From Baffinella frigidus (Eukaryota; Cryptophyceae; Cryptomonadales; Baffinellaceae): a stretch of DNA of 12,378 bases. How positions within the stretch are numbered: the stretch's first letter is position 1; each line of letters opens with the position of its first letter. The stretch lies in the NCBI GenBank assembly GCA_026770585.1, contig MU647243.1, positions 12,916-25,293 on the forward strand. Reading direction: 5' to 3'. The translations under genes and the position numbers were made by a program. Below are positions 1 through 9,497 of this stretch, one piece after another. Below the pieces are notes generated by a model that saw nothing but the letters and a program-made list of their open reading frames with translations, made no database searches and was not told the origin of the DNA.

Positions 1-60
<60 letters not shown>
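1..60. repeat. (CA)n microsatellite at the left edge
   Basis: A pure CA dinucleotide run fills the first 60 bases and continues off the left edge. It lies in the intron upstream of the first visible transporter exon and resembles the CA tracts that recur to about position 1160. Confidence 0.97.
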
Positions 61-62
<2 letters not shown>

Positions 63-75
63 GCTCTCTTTTCAG

Positions 76-96
76 CTTGACGACATCGGATTCTCG
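76..96 (+). CDS. Possible micro-exon or exon fragment (LDDIGFS) of the transporter
   Basis: Directly after a pyrimidine stretch ending TTTTCAG, seven codons read LDDIGFS and are followed by GT at 97-98. In SV2/SVOP-like MFS proteins the loop between TM1 and TM2 commonly has a short acidic stretch followed by G-[LF]-S, just before the segment encoded by the exon at 1234. The frame would join that exon in phase 0. It may be a genuine micro-exon, the start of a longer exon, or a truncated exon copy like others in this window. The reading frame stays open but looks non-coding beyond about 105. The call rests on motif position only. Confidence 0.3.
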
Positions 97-179
97 GTCA
101 TGCCCCTTCTCCCTCGCCCGCTGGCGTATCCCGCTAGCGTACAGCTGTCGTGTTTGTCGATTTATTGAACCTCGCTTTC

Positions 180-436
180 CCTCTGGGTTCCTAGCTCTGC
201 TCTCTCGCTCTCGCTATCTCTCTCACCGCGCTCTCTCTCTCGCTCCCTCTCGCTCTCTCTCTCACACACACACGCTCTCTCTCTCTCGCACACACACCGC
301 TCTCTCTCGCGCGCTCTCTCACGCTGTCTCTCTCTCACACACACCGCTGTCTCTCACGCGCTCTCTCTCTCTCACGCAGGTTCTAGGCAGCACGGTATTC
401 GTAGGCCTCCTCTGCGGGAACCTCATCGGGGGCTAC

Positions 437-471
<35 letters not shown>

Positions 472-1233
472 CGCTCTCTCACGCTCTCTCTCTCTCTCAC
501 CGCTCTCACTCTCTCACGCACTCGCTCTCTCTCTCTCTCGCGCGCGCTCTATATCTCTCACGCTCTCTCTCTCTCTCCCGCAGGTTCTAGGCAGCACGGT
601 ATTCGTAGGCCTCCTCTGCGAGGACACACACACACACACACACACACCGCTCTCTCTCTCGCTCTCTCTCTCTCACACACACACCGCTCTCTCTCTCGCT
701 CTCTCTCTCACACACACACACCGCTCTCTCTCTCGCTCTCTCTCTCTCACACACACACCGCTCTCTCTCACGCTCTCTCTTTCTCTCACGCAGGTTCTGG
801 GCAGCACGGTATTCGTAGGCCTCCTCTGCGGAAACCTCATCACACACACACACACACACCGCTCTCTCTCGATCTCGCCTTCTCTCTCACCGCTCTCTCT
901 CACACACACACCGCTCTCTGTCACACACGCTCTCACACACACACACCGCTCTCTCTCTCACACACACACTCTCTCTCTCTCTCCCTCGCCTGCAGGTGCT
1001 GGGCAGCACGGTATTCGTGGGCCTCCTCTGCGGGAACACACACACACACACCGCTCTCTCTCTCGCTCTCGTTTTCTCTCACCGCTCTCTCACGCTCTCT
1101 CTCACACACACACCGCTCTCTCTCACACGCTCTCTCTCTCTCACACACACACACACACCGCTCTCTCTCTCGCTCCCTCTCGCTCTCTCTCTCTCACACA
1201 CGCTCTCTCACACTCTCTCCCTCTCTCACACAG
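180..1233. repeat. Compound (CA)n / CCGCTCTCTC / (TC)n minisatellite in the intron
   Basis: This stretch of about 1 kb alternates CA runs, a recurring CCGCTCTCTC junction, and TC runs interrupted by CG. The order CA tract, CCGCTCTC, TC tract, CAG, exon fragment is repeated four times before the complete exon 1. Because CA and TC repeats contain no stop codons, a spurious 393-codon frame runs through positions 77-1258. The TC runs give every exon copy an unusually long polypyrimidine tract before its AG. Confidence 0.93.
380..1037 (+). repeat. Four acceptor-bearing truncated copies of exon 1
   Basis: Copies begin immediately after CAG at 380, 584, 794 and 996 and end at about 439, 624, 840 and 1037. 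Each starts GTTCTAGGCAGC or a near variant (VLGSTVFVGLL) and breaks off at a different point of the exon, running straight into CA or TC repeat. None keeps the GACCG|GT donor end of the complete exon at 1234-1301. Copies at 380, 584 and 794 are in the same reading frame as one another. They are best read as 5'-anchored duplicates rather than functional exons, though their acceptors look usable. Confidence 0.9.
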
Positions 1234-1301
1234 GTTCTGGGCAGCACGGTATTCGTAGGCCTCCTGGGCGGAAACCTCATCGGAGGCTACCTCGCTGACC
1301 G
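1234..1301 (+). CDS. Transporter exon 1 of window: TM2 and first half of motif A
   Basis: The exon starts after CACACAG and encodes VLGSTVFVGLLGGNLIGGYL followed by ADR, ending CG|GTACC with two bases of the Arg codon (phase 2). The GGYLADR stretch is the N-terminal half of the MFS loop 2-3 signature, completed by FGRR from the next exon. Of the exon 1 copies it is the only one with both an acceptor and a donor. It differs from the upstream truncated copies by CTGGGC (LG) where they have CTCTGC (LC). Confidence 0.88.
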
Positions 1302-3534
1302 GTACCACCCACATCTTAAGGCTTCCAACGCCGAGGATAAGGGTAGATTTGCGATTTTAGGCTTGAAAAGAAGGCGTAAGATAGCATAAATCAGACTCCT
1401 CGGCGGGGACCTCATTGGGGGCTACCCTCCACCCCTGCCACGCCAGGTCAAATGTCGACATTTTACCACACAATCTACAAGAAAGGTTGATTATCACGGG
1501 GGAAACACGCCAAAAGTGTTGGGAATTGGAGCCCTTTGCTGGCGGAATGATAAGAATCTGTGCCAGGATAAGGTACGTTGGCACTTTTAGCGCGAAACGT
1601 TGCGTTTGAGATTCGCATTTATGACCTGGCGTGGGCCTCCTCTGCGGGTATCTCATCGGAGGCTACCTCGCTGACCGGTACCCTCCACCCCTCAAAGGAG
1701 GAGCAAATCGTCGATTTTCACATCTCACATTTACCCGGCCAGCCAGTCGAATTCGACTGGCGGGCCGAGGGAAATGGCTCCAAAAACTCGCCGATTTGCG
1801 CCGGTGCCCTCCACCAACCACCCGAAGTGAAGCTGATCGGGATATGTATTCGCGGGCCTCCTCGGCGGAAACCTCATCGGAGGCGGACCGGTATCCTCCC
1901 CACTCGAAAATCCTGGAGGATCCTAATTACTTGTGGGGTTGTAAAAATTTGTACCAGGATAACGTTACCACCCTCGTGACTGTGCTGATTTCGCACAGGT
2001 ACGTGACCAGCCTCACGAAAGTTACTACACAAATGCCCACTTGTAAAAGCAAACGGTTTTAACTAGGCCCCTCTAGCATTCTGGTAGAGTGCATATCACC
2101 TCCTCTGCGGAAACCAATTTTGATTTCAGTAGCGCTGGTCTTCTGCACCTCCATGAATCCCCACCCATCAACCCCATGCAGCCTAAAACCGGATCTAAGA
2201 TCATGAATCCTCACCCATCGACCCCAACCACGCTCGCTAGGTTCGGGCGACGGGTAACGATGATTTCAGTAGCGCTGGTCTTCTAAAACGGGATCCTCGC
2301 CCATGAATCCTCACTTATGAACCCCAAACCCCGAAGGTTCGGGCGACAGACAACAATGAATATCAGTAGCGCTGATGGTTGATGGTTGATGGTTGATTGC
2401 TGTCAGGTTCGGGCGACGGGTAACGATGATTTCAGTAGCGCTGGTCTTCTCGCCCAAACCCCAAACCCCAAACCCCAAACCCCAAACCCCAAACCCCAAA
2501 CCCCAAACCCCAAACCCCAAACCCCAAACCCCAAACCCCAAACCCAAACCCCAAACCCCAAACCCCAAACCCCAAACCCCAAACCCCAAACCCCAAACCC
2601 CAAACCCCAAACCCCAAACCCCAAACACTCAACGTAGGTGGCGGTACATGCAGGGGGTGTGCTACTCAGCAACTTGATCGTACAGATCTTCACCCAAACC
2701 CCAAACCGCGTACTCCAGGTTCGGGCGACGGATAACAATGATTTCAGTAGCGCTGGTCTTCTGCATCTTCGGGATCATCTCCGCGCTCGCGCCCAACCTC
2801 TGGGTCTGTGCCTACACCCTACACCCTACACCCCTACACCCTACACCCTACACCCTACACCCTACACCCTACACCCTACACCCCTACACCCCACACCCCT
2901 ACACTCTGCACCCTGCACCCTACGCCCTAGACCCCTACACCTCAATCCTTAAATCTAAACCCTAAACCCTGGGATTGTCTCCGCGCTCGCGCCGAACCTC
3001 TGGGTCTGTGCCTACACCTTACACCCTACACCCTACACCCTAAGTCATAAACACCCTACACCCTAAGTCATAAACACCCTACACCCTAAGCTATCAACAC
3101 CCTACACCCTAAGTCATCAACACCCTACACCCTAAGACATCAACACCCTACACCCTAAGTCATAAACACCCTACACCCTTAGCCATAAACACCCTACACC
3201 CTACACCCTAAACCCTAAAGGCTCAGGCACCGTTTAGGGTGCCTACACCCTCAACCCTACACCCTACACCCTACACCCTAAACCCTAAACCCCAAACCCC
3301 AAAACCTAAACCCTAAACCCCAAACCCTAAACCCCAAACCCCAACCCCTAAAACCTAAACCTCAAACCCTAAACCCTAAACCCCAAACCCCAAACTCCAC
3401 ACCCCAAACCCCAAACCCCAACCCCCAAACCAGGTCTTTGCCGTCGCGCGCTTTTTCACGGGGTTGGGCGTCGGCTCTATGGTGCATCTTACACCCTGAA
3501 ACCTGAACCCTAAACCTGACCTCCAAACCCTACC

Positions 3535-3601
<67 letters not shown>

Positions 3602-6600
3602 ACTCCAACCCCTACCCTAAACCTTAAACCCTAAACCCTACCCTAGACCCTACCCTGAATCCTGAATCCTGAATCCTGAATCCTGAACCCTGAACCCTGA
3701 ACTCCAAACCCTACCCTCAACCCTCAACCCTCAACTCCAAATAGTGGATGTTTCAAGGGGTTGGGCGTCGGCGCTATGGTACACCCCAGCCACACGAGAA
3801 TGCTAGAGGGGCCTATTTAAAACCGTTTGCTTTTACAAGTGGGCATTTGCGTAGTAACTTTCGTGAAGTTGGTACACCCTAACCCCTAAACACCCTACAC
3901 ATAAACTCGAAACCCTACCCTGAACCCTGAACCCCGAACCCTGAACCCTGAACTCCAAACCCTACCCTGAACCCTGAATCCTGAACCCTCAACTCCAACC
4001 CCTACCCTAAACCCCAAACCCTACCCTAGACCCTACCCTGAACCCTAAACCCTAACCCCTGAACCCTGAACCCTGAACCCTGAACTTCAAACCCTACCCT
4101 GAACCCTAACCCCTATCCCCTGAACCCTGAACCCTAAATCCTAAACCTTGAACCCTCAACTCCAAACCCTACCCTGAACCCTGAATCCTGAACCCTGAAC
4201 CCTGAATTCCAAACCCTAACCTGAACCCTGAACCCTGAACCCTGAACCCTGAACCCTGAACCCTAGACCCTGAACCCTGAACCCTAAACCCTAAACCCTA
4301 AACCCTGCCCTAGACCCTAAACCCCAAACCCCAAACACCAAACACCAAACACCAAACACCAACCTCTAAACCCCAAACCCTAAACCCTAAACCCTAAACC
4401 CTAAACCCTAAACCCTGAACCCTAAACCCTAAACCCTAAACCCTAAACCCCAAACCCTAAACCAGGTCCCTGTATCGGACAGCCATCTGCTCGAGTGGTC
4501 GCCCTCGAAATGGCGCGCCAAACTCGCCATGACGCTCACGGTAACCCCTAGCCCCTAACTCCTCATAGTCCTCACCCCTATCCCCTCAAAGCCCTAACCC
4601 CTCGTCTCACGGTAACCCCCAACTCGGCATCTTACGGTAACCCCCAACCCCGGAACACAGAACACAGAACGCGAAACCCCGGAACCCGGAAACCCGGAAA
4701 CCCGGAAAACGGAACCCGGAAACCCGGAAAACGGAACCCGGAACCCCGGAAAACGGAACCCGGAAATCCGGAAAACCGAACCCCGGAAACCCGGAATGCG
4801 GAACCCCGGAACAAGGAACACGGAAACACGGATCCCTCGAAACCATCCTGGTGCAAACACACATAGTAACCCCTGTTTGGACAACCAGGGCGTGGCTTTC
4901 GGGCTGGGGGGCGCGCGCACAGTTGCACATCACACGTCCTCGTACAAACTCTAAAACTCTAAAACCTCCTGGTACAAACACATGTAGTGAAACGCTGTCC
5001 CTGGTACAACTACACATATACACATATACACATATACACATATACACATATACACATATACACATATATACACATATACACATATACACATATACACATA
5101 TACACATATACACATATACACATATACACATACACACATATACACATATACTAATATTCTAATATACTAATGTACTAATATAACAATACACTAACATACC
5201 AATACACTAATACACTAATATACTAATACACTAATATACTAACATACTAACCCCGGCTCCGGACTAACATACTAACCCCGGCTCTGGAACTAACATACTA
5301 ACCCCGGCTCCGGAACCAGGGGGTGGCATTCGGGCTGGGGGGCGCGTTCGCGTGCGTGGTCGGCATCTCTGTCCACGAAGTCGTCGGCTAATATACTAAT
5401 CCACGAATATACGAATATACGAATATACGAATATACTAATATACTAATATACTAACATACTAACCCCGGCCCCGGACAAACAGGGGGTGGCATTCGGGCT
5501 GGGGGCCGCGCGCACAGTTGCACCTCTAACACCGCTTGGTACAAACACTAAAACCGCCTGGTACAAACTCTAAAACGTCCTGGTACAAACTCTAAAACTC
5601 TAAAACCGCCTGGTACAAACTCTAAAACCGCCTGGTACAAACACATATAGTAAACTCGGCCCCGGAAACCCAGGGGGTGGCGTTCGGGCTGGGGGGGGCG
5701 TTCGCGTGCGTGGTTGGCATCTTCGTCCATGAAGTCGTCGGGGGCGACGAATGGTACCTCCTACCCACACAGCGGACTTCGAAGGGGTCTTGAATAACCC
5801 CTAAGCGACAAGGCCTAGGACCCTACGGTAGGCTACCCGTAGGGGCATAGGGGGGTTCCTACGGATCTCCGGGGGAAGATCCGGGGAAGATCCCTGGACA
5901 ACCTAAACCAGTACAGATCGTGGCATCTTTGTCCACGAAGTCGTCGGGGGCGACGAATGGTACCTCCTCCTAGCTCTGTATCAATCGTTTAGATGGACTG
6001 TATCCGTGAAGACCTCGGTGGCTGCTAAGGGGACGGAAGCGTTCAGCCCTGGATGGCTTTTAGCAGCTGCTAAGTGGCTACCTCCTAGCTCTGTCTCCCG
6101 CTCTGATTCTCCGCCTCCCGCCCTATGATTCTCCTGCTCCGCTTCAAGGTTTACTTCCTAGCTCTGTCGCAGTCTATTTGGGCTCGCCAGTGTGGTGTGT
6201 CCGGGCTCTTTCCCGCTCCAAAGTTGACAGATTTGTACCGCGAACGCTGCATGTCAACTTGTGAATAGTCGGTCAACCCGAGTGAGGCAGAGCTAGACCT
6301 CAATGCAGCCCCAGCTCACGCTAGCGGACTATGTGTACCCTCAATTTGTACCGCAAGGGGCTCGATTTCCGACCCCCTAGCTCTGTCCCACTTAGATTTT
6401 GGCCCCCCATAAATTCGCCCCCCCCCCCCCGAAATTTCATCGGTGAATTTTGATCCCCCCCTCATGAAATCCACCTGTGAAATTTCGGGGGGGGCGAATT
6501 TAGGGGGAGCCCAAATCTAGGTGGGGCAGAGCTAGACCCCCTCTTGGTAAGAATCCGAAAACCCGAACCGAGCAAAGCGGTGATGAATGCACACCCGGAG

Positions 6601-9463
6601 CTAGACCTCGATGCAGCCCCAGCTCACGCTAGCGGACTATTCGCCTCCCCTCGATTTGTAGCGCGAGGGGCTCAATTTCCGACCCCCTCTCGGTACGAAC
6701 TCGAAAAAAAACCGAACCGAAAAAAGCGGTGATGAGTCCACACCCGGAACCCTGCACAGCACCCCCCGAACCGTACATCGCAAAACGAAACCCTAAACCC
6801 TAAACCCTGAACCCAAACCCCAAACCCCAAACCCCAAACCCTAACCCCCAAACCCCAAACCCCCAACACCAAACACCAAACACCAAACACCAAACCCCAA
6901 ACCCCCAAACCCCAAACCCCAAACCCCAAACCCTAAACACTCAACGTAGGTGGCGGTACATGCAGGGGGGGTGCTACTCAGCAACTGTACCGTACAGATC
7001 TTTACCGTGAAGGTTGACGTCAACCCCACACGCAGGTGGCGGTACATGCTGGGGGTGTGCGTGCTGCCCGGGATCATTTCGCTGCCCCTCCTCTGCCTCT
7101 ACCTCCCAGAGTCCCCCCATTTCCTCGTCGTTCACGGTACCAGGGTTCAGGGGGGGTTAGAGTTTATTCGAGTGTGCGCAGGGTCAAGGGTCAAGGTTCA
7201 AGGGTCCAGGGTCAAGGGTCCAGGGTCAAGGGTCCAGGGTTCAGGGTCCAGGGTCTAGGGTTCCCGGGATCATTTCGCTGCCCCTCCTCTGCCTCTACCT
7301 CCCGGAGTCCCCCTATTTCCTCGTGGTCCACGGTACCAGGGTTCAGGGGGGATTAGAGTTTATTCGAGTGTGCGCAGGGTCCAGGGTCAAGGGTCTAGGG
7401 TCCAGGGTCTAGGGTCCAGAGCGCAGGGTCCAGGGTCAAGGGTCAAGGGTCCAGGGTTCAGGGTTCCCGGGATCAATTCGCTGCCCCTCCTCTGCCTCTA
7501 CCTCCCGGAGTCGCCTCATTTCCTCGTGCTCCACGGTCCGTTACCAACCCCGTGGGACACCCTTCCCAAAACACTTTTAACTGGGTCCCCCCGTGGGTCG
7601 CTCTACCTAAAACACTTTTAACTCTCAACATCCTTCTGGAGGAGAACGGGGTTGGATCCACAAACACACAACTTCGGTCAACGGGGGGGGGGGCACGGGG
7701 TCCAGGGTTCAGGGTCCAGGGTACATGGGTTCAGGGTCCAGGGTCCAGGGGTCCAGGGGTCCAGGGGTCTAGGGGTGCAAGGTTCCCGGGTTGATCTTTT
7801 TCCCGCTCCGTTGCCTCTACCTCCCCGAGTCCCCCCACTTCCTCGTGGTCCACGGTACCAGGGTTCAGGGGGGGTTGGAGTTTAGTGGAGTGTGCCTTAG
7901 AGCCTAGATACCCTCATGCAGAGTGTAGGGTGTAGGGTGCAGAGTGCAGGGTGCAGGGTGCAGGGTGTAGGGTGGTGGGGACATGGGATGCAGGGTACAG
8001 GGTACAGGGTACAGGGTACAGGGTACAGGGTACAGGGTACAGGGTACAGGGTGGTCCAGGGTCCAGGGTCCAGGGTCCAGGGTTCCTGAGATCATCTTTC
8101 TCACGCTTCGTTACCAACCCCGTGGGACGCCCTACCCATTCAACTGTTTTAGTCGGTTAGGTTTAAGTGTTTTCGTTGCTTACGAGAGGTGTTTCAGTCG
8201 GCTATGGAACGCCCTACCCAGATAATTGTTTTAGTCGGTGACGTTTCCCGGATTTGTACGGGGGGGGGGGGCTCGAAAATCGAGACCCCCGCGTTGCGTG
8301 GCTCCACTCGAGGCTGGATGAGGGAGTATTTTAAAAGTGGGGATGTTAAATTTAGTACCAGTCACGGGCAGGCTTGGTCACGTTGCTGCCGTATATACGG
8401 GAGCAACGCCGGAAATAGACGACTTGCGTGAAAAATACTACACATCCCTTCACGTGTAAAGGACTTGTAAAGTTAAAACTTTTAAAATGGTCACATTTCT
8501 AGCATCGAGTCTCGATTCGAGTGGCTGACCCGAGATGGGAGAGCGCTCTGGCGTCGTTTCTCACAACCTCATGAACATCAACTTTTGGCGTTGAAAATCA
8601 ACTTTTGTTGAAAATCAACTTTTGGCATTGAAAATTCACGCCAAAAGCTGATTTTCAACAAAAGTTGATTTTCAATGCCAAAAGTTGATGTGGCAGGGCG
8701 GGGGGAGGAGTGCTCCGAGCTGATGCGGCAACTGGCTGAGTACAACCGGGTGGAGGGGGGCGCGCTGTGTGGGGGGAAGGTCGCCAAGTCCGCTGAGATT
8801 GACCATCAACGTCTGGGAGGGCGCGGGACCCGTCCTAAGAGTGTCCTTTTACTACTGTCACGTCCGCAATAAGTAACCAGCCGGTACAAAAAGTTACTAC
8901 CAGCACGTCCAATGAATACACTCCGATCCGTGACCATCGACGTGTGGCAGGGCGGGGGGAGGAGTGCTCCGAGCTGATGAGGCAACTGGCTGAGTGCAAC
9001 CGGGTGGAGGGGGGCGCGCTGTGTGGGGGGAAGGTCGCCAAATCGGCGGAGATCTCTGGTACTAAACCTCAAACCCCAAACCCCAAACCCCAAACCCCAA
9101 ACCCCAAACCCCAATTTCCTACACCCTTAACCCTGAACCCTGAAACCTGAAACCTGAACCCTGAACCCTAAACCCTGAAACCTGAAACCTGAAACCTGAA
9201 ACCTGAACCCTGAACCTCAAGCCCCAAACCCCAAACCCCAACCCTAAACCCCAAACCTCCAAACCCTAAACCATCCTTCCCTACGGGGGTTGGTGCCCGT
9301 AACCCTAAACCCCAACCCTAAACCCCAACCCTAAACCCCAACCCTAAACCCTAAACCCTAAACGCTCCAGAGGACGACTGGAACCCGTTGCTAATCCTGG
9401 GTCCGCAGCTTCGCAAGACCACCCTCTTCTGCACGGTCGAACCCCGAACCCATACACAATACG

Positions 9464-9497
<34 letters not shown>

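Larger units (their letters stand above)
1302..2718 (+). other. Intron 1 with donor-bearing exon 1 fragments, a foldback and CCCCAAA array
   Basis: The donor is G|GTACC and the acceptor is CCAG at 2715-2718. The intron contains 3' fragments of exon 1 at 1396-1425 (LLGGDLIGGY), 1631-1677 (through LADR, followed by GTACC) and 1848-1890 (an internally deleted form followed by GTATCC), plus a short piece at 2099-2115. It also holds a foldback (1703-1799), three acceptor-bearing exon 2 copies, a heptamer array (2454-2626) and a displaced copy of the exon 6 start (2624-2695). The sequence between these is AT-richer and not recognised. Confidence 0.82.
3490..4464. repeat. Intron 3: CCCTCAA, CCCTGAA and CCCTAAA heptamer field
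   Basis: The intron is almost entirely 7-base units that switch variant in blocks: CCCTCAA (about 3533-3602), CCTGAAT/CCCTGAA (about 3650-3700 and 3915-4270), CCCTAAA (about 4270-4460), with a short ACACCAA run near 4334. Three unrelated pieces interrupt it: the exon 3 end copy at 3751-3778, the inverted repeat partner at 3797-3868, and a little unassigned sequence beside them. Confidence 0.93.
4889..5510 (+). repeat. Three acceptor-bearing truncated copies of exon 5
   Basis: Copies start after CAG at 4889, 5320 and 5484 and read GVAFGLGGA or a close variant. The copies at 4889 and 5484 both run into the same CGCGCGCACAGTTGCAC flank, so one probably derives from the other. The copy at 5320 continues through ACVVGISVHEVVG to 5388 and then runs into CTAATA repeat, lacking only GDE and the donor. 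Confidence 0.9.
5754..7035 (+). other. Intron 5: exon 5 end copy, short hairpin, foldback insertion, heptamer tract
   Basis: The intron contains a donor-bearing exon 5 end copy (5921-5959, IFVHEVVGGDE with ATG|GTACC), a small stem CCCTACGG/CCGTAGGG at 5821-5844, a moderately GC-rich stretch with repeated CCTAGCTCTGT (near 5967, 6086, 6157 and 6377), a tandem repeat with a foldback inserted (6290-6755), and CCCTAAA/CCCCAAA heptamers (6788-6940). I recognise no coding sequence in it. Confidence 0.8.

Noticed and set aside
77-1258. 393-codon open frame rich in SLSLTHTHT
   Set aside because: It is stop-free only because CA and TC repeats lack stop codons. It merges intron repeat with exon 1 copies and runs out of frame with exon 1 at 1234.
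380-1301. Tandem cluster of several transporter genes or mutually exclusive exons
   Set aside because: Upstream copies lack the exon end and donor, and only one complete set of exons exists; mutually exclusive exons would need both splice sites on each copy.
2311-2738. Open frames of GFGVWGL or PNPKPQT repeats on both strands
   Set aside because: Translation of a CCCCAAA heptamer array; no independent coding signal.
3030-3190. CRISPR-like array
   Set aside because: Repeats are contiguous with no unique spacers, and the DNA is eukaryotic.
2454-4465. Chromosome end (telomere)
   Set aside because: The heptamers are short variable blocks on both strands, interrupted by exons; coding sequence continues on both sides.
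4594-5162. Long frames with FRVSGFR or YMCICVYV repeats
   Set aside because: They follow the CCGGAAA and TACACATA arrays and have no non-repeat protein core.
6544-6732. 62-codon frame with ELDLDAAPAHASGL
   Set aside because: It lies in a non-coding tandem repeat inside intron 5. The other copy of the repeat breaks the frame, and no family was recognised.
8697-8800. Copy at 8697 as the true exon 7
   Set aside because: It has no GT donor at the needed position; 8951-9058 has both sites and the right phase.
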